Positions 25,301 to 39,249 of a stretch of 64,000 nucleotides of DNA are shown piece after piece; the stretch's first letter is position 1; every line of letters begins with the position of its first letter. Source of the DNA: Knoxdaviesia capensis (taxonomy: Eukaryota > Ascomycota > Sordariomycetes > Microascales > Gondwanamycetaceae); the NCBI GenBank assembly GCA_001510575.1, contig LNGK01000004.1, positions 2,117,956-2,181,955 of the forward strand. Reading direction: 5' to 3'. The position numbers and the translations under genes were made by a program. The notes beneath the pieces are model-generated. The model made no database searches. It saw nothing but the letters and a program-made list of their open reading frames with translations, and was not told where the DNA came from.

Positions 25301-28300
25301 ACTTTTTGTTGTTCCTCTCGTTCCCCATTAGGGCAGAGGCTGCTTTGGACACACGCCCCCCCCCCCCTGGTAGGTGCGCTCATCCCTACCGACGACACGT
25401 CCCCGTTGAACAAAGCCCTATGAAGCTAGATTAACCGCTCCTCAAAATAGCTAAGGACCAACCTTCCTAGGCTGATGGCGGATTTCGGTCCCGGGACCAC
25501 ATGTGCGTGCGTGTTTGGTGAACACCCACCCGCCCGATGGGGGGGGGGGAACCCATTTTGTGAAATCCCAAGTTCCACTGCAATGCTGGACCCAGTACTG
25601 AGGGGGAACATCCACAGTGTGTCCTCGTTTTGTCGGTGACTATGCCTATCTGGTGGAAGTGGCTACCGTTTTCTTTTCTCTTCTTCTTTTTCCCCTTCTC
25701 CATTTCAGTTGCTGAACAGACAGGCTGCCTTATCATTGTGTCTCCTACACACCCTCCTAAACGCCATTCTCGTTTTATATGACATGTACCTTGTATGTCT
25801 GCGATACTTCGTTTAGGGTCGCAAAAACGGTCGCTGACGCACAGTACACTTATGTTAGATCACGATGATGCCAAGAGGGTGGATGTGTGTGTGTGTGTGT
25901 GCGGTGAAAAGAGGGGGAGGATGAAAGGATCAAATCCCCTTTAAATGCAGAGTGTTGTGTGCGGTAAGGCGTGAGCTTCAGGCCTCTGATTGGACTAAGG
26001 GACGAGAGGATTGCAAAATGGGATGCGGAAGCGAGGGCAAGAACCAGAGAAACACTCAACCCGACTGGGCCAAGAACAACGAGGAAAACTCTCCTTATTG
26101 ACAGTCTCTGACACACCGTTGGATTCGGATTGGCAGAAGAAACAGACAGCAGAGATATACTTGCCATACCAAACGATCTTGCACGCAAGAAATGTGAGAC
26201 TCTTTTCTGCGGAAAAGGGGGGGGGCAAAAGGTGGCAGTGCTGAAGGTGGCCGATACACTCACTCATGTGTGAAAACCTCTCACCTCACCTCCACTTAAC
26301 CCTCCCCTCGGTCGTAGCCTGGCCGGCCGACCTTCCCCCTAGGGCAAACCTATCGTACGATGAACCAGTGCAGTCGTAGTGGAGCGTGCTTTGCAGCTCG
26401 ATGTTGTAGTGCTCGATGCACTGCCGTGCAAGTAAATGGACCTCATACAAACCGCCGAAGCCCTGTGCTTTTATTCATGGTCACCTGGGTCTTATCAATC
26501 TTCCACTCGGGCTTACACCCCCCCGCAACTGTGTGCGCTTGAACCGTTGACAACGCAGTTTGTGCAGCCGTTGAGTAGCCATTTGCACCTCAAGTATATT
26601 GAGGTCAACTCGGGTTCGGTCTCAGCACTGCGCCCCAAGTTTTGGCCACTGTACCGAAAGCCGCTGAGCTGTCTTGACCGAGTAAATAGGCGTGCTTGAA
26701 TCCCCAACCCAGATCGTCGTTTGTGACTTTGCACCCAGAAGCTGGTATGTTTTCCCCCGCGGGCCCGGCATGGTGCATTGTGCTTCCCGCCGCACGTTCG
26801 TTGGTACAGGCTGTTGGAGACACGGATGAGCTGGTTTCTATGTATAGAACTGAGCAGCAGGAAAAGGGCAAACAAGCCCATTGGCGAGCCGGATGATGCT
26901 CCACCAGGGATGATGTCCAAGCGATTTTCGGTGCTCACCAGTACAGCGGAAGGTCAAGACGCTGCTTCGGCAATGAAGGAAGCCGCGCAGCGTTTCATCA
27001 GGATATGAATCAGAGGCGGGATTGGGAAACCATCCAACAACCGGCCCCGACGCACGACAGTGCGATTCGCCCAACGAGGATAAATTAGCCACATCTTCAA
27101 TTTATATCGCCTGTACGTAAGGGCAGATATGAGCCGGATTGGCTTTTCCGCCTGCAGCAAATAGCTGTGGAGGAATGCTCCCTGCTTGGCTCCCCCAAAC
27201 CGCCTTGTCAAGCCATATTGGGCCACAGCGACAAATCGGACAGCGCAGCCGAGCAATCGCCGAAGATTTCGGCTCTATGAAGGAGTCGAGGCGTATTCAA
27301 GACTGCATCATGGCCCTAAACAGGGCTGAACATGCGAGTAGGCGGCCTGTTGGCTCCATATTCAACCTTGAATCGAACGGCCGCAGGTAACAAAGCACAC
27401 TGTTGGTTCCTTAGTCCATGTCTCTCACGCCTCAGGCCGGTGTTTGCGAGGTCAAATGCATTTTCATGCTTGCGGGGGAGGGCTGGCCGGAAAGACGGCC
27501 ACGGCCATCAAGGGAATGGCCTCACTGCCGCCTTGCAGTCTTGGCCTCTACGAGGAGCAGAGAGGGTGAGGGCGGACTTTCTAGAGCCTGCCGCTCCGTA
27601 TTGTTTTCAAGACAGAAAATGCAAACCGGGAGAAGACACTCAGGCGACAATATCTTGATCCGTGATCAAGGAAAGAAAGATCCCAAGATTCCCAAAATAG
27701 CCCGGGCCGTTTGATATCGTGTATTACATAACCACTGATTAGTCAGTCAGTCGGGACGGCCCGCGCGCTCCGGCTGGTTCGATGTGTTAGGTCGGTACAT
27801 AGTCTTTGCGGCAATGCATGGGCTGATAATAGGTACTCTGGTAATATTCTTGGATGCTTCTAGCATTTCCATGGATTTGGGAGGCCTTCCACCGCATCTC
27901 ACGATGCCATATCGAACATCAATCTGTCTCTTCTGTCTCTCTTCTCTTTCTCCGGGTTTCGCTCTTCGGTTTCTTTTCTCCTAAAGTCTTGGTGAAGAAT
28001 GCGTGAAGATGTCGTCATCCCTCCGATCCTTTTCATTCTCTCGTCCTCTCTCTCTCTCCCTTGCCGAGGAAGCCTATGCGTTGTGCGTCTACCGGGTCTC
28101 ACCACGTTTTCTTTTCCTCTTTCTTCTCTTGCCTGCGCCTCGTTCTTTGCGCTGGCAGGTGTCAAAAATTTGAGCCACATCTCGGCCAAGCTAACTGTTT
28201 CTGATACCTAAATTCGTCCTTGTAAGGCCGGCACACTATATCTTGTCCTGCATGCCGTGCTTTTTTTCTTTTCCTTTCCCATGCATCACGGCCAGTCCGA

Positions 28301-31300
28301 TGCGAGTGGCCTCCATCGGCTTGTTTTCGCCCTCTTTTCATTTTTCCGGGGTCCAATGTGGTGCGTGCGTTTTTGCTCTGCCCGTCAAATTTTCCTCTCC
28401 CTTCGCCCACCTTCACCTATATTTAACTGATTCTCTTAACCATCTCCTCGGAAAGAAATGGACTTTATCTGGCACCATCTTCATGCACAGAGACACTGCC
28501 TGTCTAATATGCATTCCACCTCAGCTGCCATTGTTGTTCCTGCCTCCGCTTTCGGTGCTGTCTGATCCAGTCGTTGGCTTGTTGGCTGAGGTCTGGTGGC
28601 AATTCGGCATCAAACGCCCCCCCCCCTCCCCCCAAAATTGAGGGTTTATACGAAGCAGACTTTCAGCCCAGACTCGTAACCCGAGGCTGAAGATGGGGGA
28701 GAGCATTGAAGAAAGGAAAATATCGGTGACGGTCAATGCAAAGCCGATGTTTTCTTTTTCCAAAATCCATCCTCAACGCCGTCCCTGCATGCTTTAGGGG
28801 TCCTGTTTGAGCTCCGTCGCCTCGTATGACACACTACACCACTCTCTTGTGCGTCCCGGCGGTTTGGGTTGTGTCGATATCGGTTGTCTATACCCACGCC
28901 GCCCTTCCCGACTGGCTGGATGGGGTGCTCGATTCGCAATGCGTTGTTGCCATCCAGATACGATGCAGGTCATTGTCATGACGCTGCCCATCCTCCTATT
29001 GTCGCAAGACGTGGCCTTGGCGGGTGTCGACTGGCTGCACGAGTCGGTTTCTGATGGAATGAGGACGAGGTTGCTTGACCCCCCCTCCCCCCCTTGCTTT
29101 CTTCCTCATGCTCCCTCCCTCGTGTTCCTCCACGCTTCGCCTGAACGGGCACCCCTTTCATAGCTCTTGCTTTCCAGCTGGCATGCTCCTCGCCTAGCCA
29201 TCTGCTTGGTGCTGCTCTTAGATAGGCGTCGTCATGTCCACCCCTCCTCGCCTCCCTGCTGGCGTGCCCTCCGGCCAAATGAAGTCCTCCTCCCCGCTCC
29301 GACTTCCAGCTGTCGTCTTGTTGTTCCACTTCCCACCAACCCTGGGACTTGGGATCGTGGCATTGGTCCTGGCGGCATTTTTTCCTGTTCTTGTTTCTCA
29401 ATCCCGTGTTACTCGTTTGTGCTCAGATCCACCGTGTTCCCGCCGAAAGGTGATGACCCGCAGGTGGAGCTGAGACATCATGAGCTTTGCCCTCTCACAA
29501 AAGGGTATGGTTATCGCCAACTTCGGTTGAGCACGAAAGACGGGGCAAGACGAGGACCCTACAAGGGAAGAGAGATTGCATTTTGATGCTGGATTTTCAA
29601 ACCAGAACACATAAGCACGAACACTTGTCCTATTTCCCTGCAGCTGCTTTTCGCCTCCCTCCCCATCATCAAGTCTCGTGTTATGCTTGATGACCGCTTT
29701 TTTCAGCTTCCTTCTCGCTTTTGTGCGTCAGAGACTTTAAAGGTTCCTCTGTTCTATTGGCTTCGTCATCGTTACCCTGTGGCTGGTGTTCGGCCCTTTA
29801 CACATATTTTTTCTATTTGGATTCTCAAGTCGCCGCCGCTCGTTGGCCACATCGACATGAGTGAGATATGGATGGCCCCTGACTGGGAAAGTTGCTTGCG
29901 ACTGCACTGGAGATCCAGACATTCCTGGTCAACGGTCTTGCGCGCTGAGTCTGCACTTGTCTACAGTACTCATCGGGCAGGCCACCTCTTACAGCTTTCG
30001 AGTGGTGGATTTGAAAACGAGTGCATTTGCCTCGTTTTCTGTCGGACCTTTCTTTTCTCTTACGAAAGAGAGAAAATCCCGCTCTGAGGGAGGCAGCACT
30101 GCCCTGGATTCTTTTTTCGGTGATCTGTTCATCGTCTCCCACATACGACCATCCATCTGGCCCGAGTGTCGAAAGAGTTCCCGAGAAGCTGGCTGAAGAT
30201 CCTCACTTTCGCCACCGGTTGAGCCTGGTATTCATCTTCTTTCTCCCCTGCCCCCTCTTCCCTTTCTTCTTCAACATTGTATGAGATATCGCCAGCACCT
30301 GCTGGTGTTCCCTTGTCCAACCACACCCCTCCTCAATATACCTGAAGTTGAATATCGGAACTCGAGACTTCATTCCTATTGGCATTCAAGATATCTATCC
30401 TTTCACGGTGGGCTGGACTGCCTCCAATGAGCTGAGTTCCAGGGCTAGCTCTTCTTTGGCCCCCTCGGCCCTGCAGATAGATCACCGGCTCGGGCTACTC
30501 CTCTCCCACACCCGAGTCTCTGTCGCCATCAACGTTACCATTGGTCTTGCTCTGTGATGCTTCCCATCCACTTCTAAGACTGTACACCACCAGCCTACAC
30601 ACCATCACATGAGACTAGTGTCTCCATGGATGTGGTACCAGCCGTGTCTCCCAGAGAGTGCTCAATTCATTCTATTAATGTCCCCTCGGGCGGCCTAGCG
30701 GCCTGCGAAATGGGCGGGACCAAAATAACCTCAACAAAGAATCCCTGAAGATGTTGGATGCGTCCCTCTCATTCGCTCAATGAGAAACTACACGATCAGC
30801 CACGGAGAGAAGACCCTTCAGATGAGGGTGTGAAACAAAGTCATTCGCGGTATATGTTGTTTTAGGGGTAATGGCGGTATTTCTATATAAGACTAAAACC
30901 GCGTGGTCTCAATCGCTCCTGGGAGCCAAAACTATGCTCTCATAGAGCCAACCGCCCTCTGGTATTGGCCTGTGTCTTCTCTTTCTTTTACTCTCTCACT
31001 CCTGACAGCCACTCTTTGAAGTGAATGCTTGGAACTGGGTTTAAGGCTGGAGATGTCTGGATTTGTCGCCCCCCTTCGGAGCAGTGATGGCAAACTTCAA
31101 GTCCTTTGAGGCCCCCAAATGTGGCTCTTCGGTCTTCTCGAACAAAAGACTCCTCCCGCTTTGCCCCTGTTGGGGACGGGGCACTAGAACTACTGGGCGG
31201 GTTTTCTTCTCATTGCCTCACTCACCGCATCTTGTATTTCCACACGGACCCGCCCCTGAAAACCCTGGAGTTTCCCGTGCGGCGTATTGACTTTCGGAAA

Positions 31301-31700
31301 CACGGGATGGCATTCGGCCTCTGGCGGTACTACCTTTGGGGGCCGGGTAAGCGGGACATCCAGGTTGCGTGTGCCTGGAACGTGCTAGTCTTACCAGACA
31401 AACCGTGCTCACCCATTCTTTGCCATTCCCCCTTTTCTTCACTTCTTGCTTTTTTCTATCTTCGTTCTTTGCTTTTTCTCGCCTCCGAGCCGAGAAGTTG
31501 AGACTTTACCGTCACATATACTATCCTCTTCCCTGGTTGGCCTATGCCCAAGCCTCAAAGATATCAATCAGTCTGTGTCTTGGGTTGTTTGAGTGACCAG
31601 GAATGGAGGTGTGTAAGTAGAGAGAATTCAATTGCCCGGCTGGAAGGGGTGTCTGCCCTATTCTGAGTTCAGCCCAACCAAACAGGTAAGCAACGTGTCT
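25301..31700. other. Gene desert, part 4, with pyrimidine-rich blocks on the + strand
   Basis: No gene is recognised. The + strand is notably CT-rich in blocks at about 27930-28640, 29060-29420, 30040-30290 and 31400-31500, resembling the leader immediately upstream of the permease at 57 kb. This may be a fungal promoter or leader for a plus-strand transcript, but no convincing coding frame follows. No GTACAGTAC or GTACTGTAC word occurs from here to 40.2 kb. Confidence 0.4.
25884..25901. repeat. TG microsatellite (9 units)
   Basis: Uninterrupted TG dinucleotide run on the + strand, in non-coding DNA. Confidence 0.9.
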
Positions 31701-34700
31701 AGCGAGGAACAACAACATTTCAGTTTCTCAGCTGTCATTCCTCCAGTTCGCTTAACGCTAGGAGGCTAGAGCCTTCTGATATATCGGAAATTCTGGGCAT
31801 GGGCACCCAAGATGGATGCCACGGCTTGCGAGATATGTTTCTTAGGTACTGGCCAAGTACTGGTACATGAACTTATGCTCACAGTCACGCAAGCTCTCAG
31901 CCGTTGCTACCGGCTGTTCTTCTCAGGTATACCGCGGGATTTACATGTGGGAGAGGGCCACCGACGCGTTTCTCCTCGTCTCTACGCAGCACTATTCTCG
32001 GCGGGCTAGGGGAATTGAGTGAATGGCCTGAATAGAATCAATCCATTGATCCCCGACTCCCGCTGTTCATGGTGGAGACCGCCGACCCCCCTTGAATTCA
32101 AGGTGAACAGGGGACTTTGGAGTGTCTTCTTCCTGGCTTGGATGCTCGGTTTTGGTGACTGTGCTTCTGTGGGCCCCCCTCATCTTCATGGCCATTCATA
32201 TACAGGGTAAAAGTGAAGTATTGAGGGCGAAGAGACCCGACTCTATGGTTTCGGGACCTCTTCACCGGCTTGGGGGCCATCCAGAGAGTCTCGTGGCAAA
32301 TAGTGCTGTCCTTGAATTGCATGTGAAAGATGGGCGGCGGCCGGACTCGGAGACAGAGAAAGAGACCCAGAGCGAGAGGAAAAGAACCTCTGTCTGCGGC
32401 CCTCTTGTCTGCCTCATGCCTGAGGAAGCGTGCCGCATGCAATATGCATGCCTGTCCTCTGTCTTACAGAACCATCTAGGCTGGCGTATACGCGTCGCGG
32501 TGGTCTTATCCGGGATGAGCAAACATTCCCCTCACCCCCCTCTTGCCTCACTCGAATTCGGATTATGGTTATCATGTGCTCCGAGCGGCGCCTTAGGCAA
32601 CTCGCGGCCAAACGCCGGTTCCTCCGTGAAGATTGTGGGAAGCCCAGAGTCTGAGAGGGTAGAAGGACCACGAAGAAGAAACTCACAAAAGCTCGTGATA
32701 CTTCTTCGGCTAGGGGCAACAATCGTAGGCTTATGAGGTGTCCTAACAGATGGCATGTGGTGTTGAGTGCACTCCGCGGGATGAGTTTGAACCCTGGCTT
32801 CCCTCTGTCTTCCTGATTAGTATTTCCCGTGTCCCGAGGACTGTCAGACTCCATCCTCCGAGGTCTGATGACAGTTCCTCCACGGAAGACCTGCCACGGA
32901 GGAGTTGCATTATCATCGGGGAAGATGGCGATATTGATTGAAGTATTTGAAGAGCCTCGTGTCCGGTCCCGGCCCGCCCAAGCACTGGCTTCCATCAATC
33001 CCAAAATGCCTCCCCGGAGCCCTGGTGAATAGTTTTCCCCAAGTGTGCACCGCCACATAAGGCAATCTCCCGTCGAAGAAATCCCTTCCCTCTGGTGTTG
33101 CTGGTGATGTTGCCAGCCGAGGCATAAGTTTGCCACCATAGCACAGAGTGGTTGTATGTATTGATTGAGTGGCCAACTGTCTTCATCATCACTACACCAG
33201 ACATGCTTAAACAACATAAGGTTGCCTGAGCAGAACGAAGTGTTGCCTTAAATTCTCCGGCTACCGGCTTCCGGCTTCGCCTCTTCCCCTTTCTTTTGTT
33301 CTCTCTTCCCCTTGGACCCTGAAGATACTTCGCAATGAGATTCTGAGTTTTTCGGTTTCTTTTTGTCAGTCAAGACCAAGGCTCGTCGTATGGCTGGCTG
33401 GTGGTGTTGCCACCTTATGGTCCCTAAGGACCCCCAAGTGGCGAACTTGGACTCCTTCACCTATCATCTCATGTCCACATCAGCAGATCCCTTGTTGGAA
33501 CTGTTTCCATTCAATGGCATGCTTCAAAATCGTTGTCGCTGGCCAGTGTACTGCCTGTCTATTGGCGAGAGCAGACCGTACCAAGCGTCTGGAACCGGTA
33601 AGTTTCTTTTGCCTCAGGCGCGGAGTTCTCAGGTGTTCTGGATGCGGCCGTTGTGGTCTGTGGGATGGGCTTGCTTGACTCTTCGTCGACTGCCCCCGCT
33701 CTATTCCCATGGGATGCCTTGATTCCAGGTGTTGAGTCTCTGGGGTCCTGTGCCGACTCAACGAGTTCTGTTGCTTGCTGGCAGAGGTCGATCCCACCTT
33801 GCTCATGTGAAGTCACTAAGGGCGGCCTGGATATCCTCCCTAACTACTTCGGTCCACCTCGCCATTGGGGGTGCAATGACTCGTCCTTGGCAAGTTGGCT
33901 GGACAAGAGTCGATTTGAGCGAATATAATGAAGACAGGAGTCGCCTTCAATGCTCTGGGATATCTCGGGTCTCAGTCTACACCCTCCGAGTTCGTGTTAG
34001 CTTTCAGGTCGGCGTTAGGTCCCGTGTTGGCCCGGAGTGAAGGTATCCAATCTCCCGCCTCGCTATCGTTGAATGTACATATTCATTCTGTATACAACAT
34101 ACTGTACATACGTTTTCACGTATAGCCATGGATGGGTAGGGTCGAGGCGGTTGCATGAAGTGTCGGGAATATCATGTATTACATTCGGGGAAGCCCCTTA
34201 CGGAGGGTCCAACTCCTCAAGTCCACCCACCCTTACAGCCTTAGGTTGTTTATACCCGATTAAGCGGCGGCAATAAACTACCGCGCCTGTTCAGGTACCA
34301 CTGCGTCATGTCTCTATCGTGAACCTTCTTCCCCTCCGTTATCATGATCAGTTGAGATATCTCCACTGCCATTGTCCCCTCAAAAGTCTCATTGAAAGCG
34401 TCTCTCGGAGCGGTTGCAACTATACCTAGTATTACCTCGTAGGCACGTGAATGTGTGCTGTTTACCCCGTGGCGGTGAGAGCAGCGTGAGATGGGCCCCT
34501 CGCCTTTTGCGGTAGGTGGCAGACTTTTCGGAGAACAAGACGCGAAACCGCTATATGGTTGCTTATTGAGTACATCGCTTGAGGACCCTTAGGAGCATCC
34601 TATATACGGGAGTAATCTGTCAGTTGCACGCCTCTCGTATCCGGAAGGATTGCCAACTCCCTGTCGATCACCCCATACCATGCGCAAGATTTCTGTCTAA

Positions 34701-36500
34701 AAAGTCCCCTCGACGACGTTCCGAGATGATGGACTGGTTGAAGAAGTGGTGTTTAGTCCGAATCAGTATCTTTCCTCCTAACCTGCAAGTCCCGATAGCT
34801 TTGGGGGCGCGGGATGGGCCGATTGTTCCTGTATCATACAGGTATGCGACTCCGTATGTCTCCCCCCTCAACCCCGGTCCTCCCGGGTAGGGCGCCTTCC
34901 TTCTCTTACAGTCAGACACATGAGGTCTTGTCAACATCCTGCCCCCGGCCTGGATACGAGTTCGTCCCCCATGTAGCCGGTGCTCGGATGTCCTGGCAGC
35001 ACCGAGAATAGCCTGCAGGGCGGACCATGGAAAACCCTACCGCCCGGCCCGGCCTGGCGACAACCGGGCCCAGACTTTCTTCTCAAGGTTCGGTTCTAGT
35101 TTGGACACACGTGCTTCCAGAGAACTTCGTTCTAGTTCCGTCCTGATACTGTTCTTGTTCTCTACTATAATTGCCACGCCGGCTTGAGGCCTAGCCTCCC
35201 GGAAGTCTCTCGTTCACACTCGAAGGATTCGGTGAAGGATCACTTTTAGGGCTTATAAATGGATGACCTAGCATCCCCAACCTTGCATTCAAGCTTGTTT
35301 TTCTGCCCTAAATTATGTCACTGTGGATTCGAGAGTCTCAAGCATATACAGTATCTACCGTCGGATGACGAAAGTCTGCGGGTGGTCTTCCAGTTAACGA
35401 TCTACCACTATACAACATACGGTATGCTTCTCGTCGCGGTGAGTCGGATATATGGACACCCCGGGAAAGAACTAATGTGAGCCTATACCCGATTGCTCAA
35501 GGGACGCATCCATTTGTGGTCTTAGCCTTTCCATTCGGCCAGAGTCTTCATGATATCTCCATCATGCATGTTGCTGCTGCTCAATACCCGAAGTGCTTAT
35601 ATTCCGATTTTGGTCATACAGAGTACCCGTGCAGTCAAGAATGTCGACGTATAGGAAGGTGACTAGGGCAATACTGGAGGCGATCTACCGATCTGTCGAC
35701 TCCAAATCACTGAGGGTACCACAATCCATCTTGGAAGCTTGTCCGATGTAGGTATTCGCGTCCTGACACAGATGTAAAACAGTTAGGGTATGCGTGTAGG
35801 GTTATACACAAGGGTTTTCAGATTGGGGTTTGGGCATAGGGTTTGGGAAGGCTCTTCTAGGGTTCCATACCAAGGGTTATACCCATAGGGTGTGCCTCGA
35901 TCGGTTGAGGACCATATGCCAGGTATTCTCGAAGAGCTACTGTGCCAGCAAAGTATGCTTGTACCACGATTTCTCAAAAAATATCTAGATATGGCCCAAG
36001 TCATCGTTATGAGCTCGCATCTTTTGACTTCATTAGGTTCGTGGCAACGATATTGCAACGAACACGCCCCAGGTGGCAGCAAGCCTCTCATGGGAAACAT
36101 CCAAAGAGGCGTGTCTTGAAGGGCATATGGACGGTGAGCCGCCATCTCAGACATGGCGAGCACCCGCATGGCTTGTGTATGCAACTGTGGCCGCCGCAGG
36201 AAACTCCAAAGACGCTGTGCATTCGTTACACCCCATCAAAGGATTCCCCTCTGCCGGGGTGATAGAGGGTAGATCGAGGGTCTCCTGATGGTGCCGAGAT
36301 GTTAGCTATGAATGGACAGAGGTATGACTGAGATCTCTCTGATGGAAGGCTTCCCAATGTGGTAGAAAAGGTGCCTGAGTTGATTCTGCCCTGCATCTTG
36401 CTGCTCGAGCCTCTCGCGTGGGGATATTTAACCGGCCGATTAATCAAAAGTCCATCAACAATGGGGTCACATGAAGGAGACAGACAGTCTGTGTCCGCCG
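31701..36500. other. Gene desert, part 5, with the telomere-like minisatellite
   Basis: Longest frames are 204 codons (+, 32122-32736) and 267 codons (-, 32414-33217). They overlap each other antiparallel and show no known domain, so neither is called. The notable content is the TAGGGTT-like minisatellite at 35783-35892. Confidence 0.4.
35783..35892. repeat. Degenerate 13-14 bp minisatellite with TAGGGTT core
   Basis: GGG words start at 35786, 35799, 35812, 35826, 35839, 35860, 35874 and 35888, so steps are 13, 13, 14, 13, 21, 14 and 14. Most units read (T)AGGGTT followed by about seven variable bases, often ATAC-like. The core matches the TTAGGG telomere hexamer common in moulds, but the 13-14 base period is not that of a true telomere. 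It may be an old interstitial telomeric remnant that expanded, or a chance GT-rich minisatellite. Confidence 0.7.
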
Positions 36501-38730
36501 GATAACTTCCAAAGACTGTCTTAGACGTCCTGGATTAGTGGCATCGGGACGCCTACAGGACAACGCTGCGAGTCTGGCTGTATTTCGACAAGTGGATTAC
36601 ACGCCAGTGTCACATCGGAGCATATGATAGGCTTGCTTCTGACCACATCATGAGCAATATGAAAGTTCCAGAGGCATATAAATCGTGTCATTCGTCAATG
36701 GTTGAGTTCAAGAGAAAGACCTCTTCTTGCGAGAATGGAGGAAACCACCCGGCCTGCAACGGAAATGAGATAGACGTCAGTGACTCCATCAGTGAACAGC
36801 ATGCCCTCTTGGGGGATATCGTTTCGAATATTGTAGTAGTAGGAAAGTATTAGAGTAGCAAACGAGAGTTCAATGCCGATGGTTAGAAGACGCTACACAT
36901 GACGATGACCGGTTCTGGTCCTAACTATCACGGGTTTGGAAATCTTCTAGTTGGCTATTGCCCATGGGGCCAGCTGTTCAAATGGTAAGATCATCAGACA
37001 TTTCTCCATGTGTAAGGGGTTCGTAACGGAACAGCGTGAGAGACGAGTCTCTCGTTTGGTGGATTGCGATTATGACACTGCTCTGGGGACTTCGAGATGA
37101 ATTCAATCCGATGTGTTAACGGGAATGTAACGTCCAGGACTAGGTCCACGAAGAGCCTTGCCCTTTCAGGAGAAACTAGTTCAAAGCCATTGCCGTCGCA
37201 ACGGCAGAGGATAGCGCCTAGCGGACCGGGAAGCTCATCGCGGGATGTAGAAAGAAAGCATCGCCATGATGGAGCACAAAGTCAAGTACTCAGGGGGGCT
37301 GGAAACCATCGCTAGAAGGATCGTTTAGCGGGCACTGCTCATCTGGCGAGGACATGAGATACGTTCCTCCGTATACAATAGAATGCCGATACCATCGGTC
37401 CGCATCGTTCTAATGAATGACACAATATAACCACGATATTGTATCAGCCCACGGGGTCCAGTAGTTAGCCGGCGATGAATTCGATTCAACCTTCCAGCTG
37501 ATCTCGTCGTGAGTCGATTCGGTCGGTAATGGGGCAATCTAGACACACAGAAGAAGCAATCAGCATCAAACATCACATTCGCTCTCTGTCTATGAACGAA
37601 GGACATACTCACCTTGCTCTCTGAATCGAGCCCAGAGTAACTCGTCTTTGCCCAAGGAGTGAGCCAGAATGGTCACTCGTTCATTTGCTCACAACGGAAG
37701 CTCACCATTGCAATGAGAAGCAGGAACTCCCTTTCTCCGGCTATCTAGCTTCTCTCTGGACATTACTTATGGCATTTAAGAAACAAGAGTCAATGGAGTT
37801 CCCGAGGTATGCATACGTAGATTGCCGGCCGCGTAGGGCACCACATCAAAGCAATATACCACATATCGCAAGGCTATTGGCCGCATCTTGGACACTCCGG
37901 TGAATGAAGCCAAGAACGTGTTCCGAGAGCATCAGCTATAGTTTCAAATCATAGTCCCCCACCTAATGCATGCTGAGAAGAAGAAATGGAACCCCCATAT
38001 CAGACGGAGTTCTGGAGATCCGAGAGTGTTTCCAATATTTCGGTTGCAGCCCACTGATAGAGGCATGCACGGGAGAGAGCTGTAGAGGAGGAGCGTCCAC
38101 ATGCCGGCACTACGGAGCCTGAGATACCACGCAAGTGGATGGGACAAGTTAGATTGCCAGGTAGCAAGCTGCAGCCCTGGCGCCATGAGGCAAATTACGG
38201 CCGTACCGTCACATGCAATTGGTGATGTTGGTTTGGGCCTCCCGGCCCAGATATGATACCTTGATCCGAAAGGGAGTGCAAGTGTGCGAGGAAGGCGATA
38301 GACACTCGGTCTTAGAGTTGCATCGCATTTCACAGACTGGTGTAATAACTGGAGCCGCCTTGGGGGGAGGGAGTCAGCAGCTTCAGCATGGGCCAATCTG
38401 TGGATGCTCACATCGCGAGTGCTGGAAGCGCCAGTCGCCGCAACCTCCACGATGGTGGCTATAACCCTAATGTCCGTACACATCGGATTGAGAGTGGCAA
38501 GGGACCAACGGCGAAGAGTTGAAGTTTGAGGCCATAGTTGGCGAGCCAGCAAAGGTGCGGGGATATAGATGGCACAAACGGGGGCAGATATCGTGATGTT
38601 TTGGTTTGTGGATGCAGTACGCGATCCGATATAGCGAGACGTTGTGGTATGCACATTTCAACTTGCGGTTTCTTTTGAATTAGTCGTATAGAGTACATCC
38701 AGCGGCCCCAGAGCACTAAACAAGGCGAAG

Positions 38731-39249
38731 CTAGCCATATCTTTGACGGTTGCTAGCCTCAAACAGCATATCGGCCCGGTTCGCATTGGGAAATGGAGCC
38801 GGTACCGATAGCGGCAAAGCCGTGGGGCCAGAGCTGAACTTAGAGGGAGGGAAGGCAGTGACAGAGCATCGGGCACAAGGCTTCACACATGTGAGGATGA
38901 ACCTATTTTCTTCTTTGTCAGAAGCAAAAAGCCGGTCTCTGATACTGGCCAAGACGGAGGGTTGTAGAGATGGCAGGATAGGAAAAGACAAGATGAAGGG
39001 CGGAGGAGTTGGAGCTGGTAATAGTAGCATTTCTGGGGTGGCAGCAGGCATCTGAATACACAGCGGTGAAGATGTCCAGAAGCGAGCAAGCACGCACTTA
39101 CATACACGCAATGTGATATCTCGCAAGGTTGGAATAAGAGAAATTACACAGCATAAGATAGTGCGTGGCGTTCTCGACTTTCTTGGTTCATCGTCAAGCG
39201 GATCTGTGGATGCAAATTTTAAGATGTTCAGTATATCTTCCGAGTCCAT
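38731..39249 (-). CDS. Doubtful hypothetical protein, 172 aa
   Basis: Starting at the ATG at 39249, this frame begins MDSEDILNIL and keeps a balanced charged composition, with a Pro-rich centre and a tail containing CVKPCARC (a CxxC pair near residue 130). No family is recognised. A GTAAGT donor and TTCAG acceptor at 39101 and 39052 would remove 50 bases but shift the frame to an early stop, so I keep it unspliced. It is an ordinary-length ORF for a region of this size and may be chance. Confidence 0.18.
   Translation of the reverse strand: MDSEDILNILKFASTDPLDDEPRKSRTPRTILCCVISLIPTLRDITLRVCKCVLARFWTSSPLCIQMPAATPEMLLLPAPTPPPFILSFPILPSLQPSVLASIRDRLFASDKEENRFILTCVKPCARCSVTAFPPSKFSSGPTALPLSVPAPFPNANRADMLFEASNRQRYG

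Noticed and set aside
30141..30200. Possible dispersed 5S rRNA gene, since ACATACGACCAT matches the 5' end of fungal 5S rRNA
   Set aside because: The match stops after 12 bases. The following bases lack the conserved inner promoter and the rest of the molecule.
32122..33217. 204-codon plus and 267-codon minus frames
   Set aside because: They overlap antiparallel, neither has a domain, and composition is mixed with scattered Cys/Trp typical of random translation.
35783..36184. 133-codon minus-strand frame crossing the telomere-like repeat
   Set aside because: Its C-terminal Asn-Pro-rich part is just the minisatellite translated, and no start or homology supports it.
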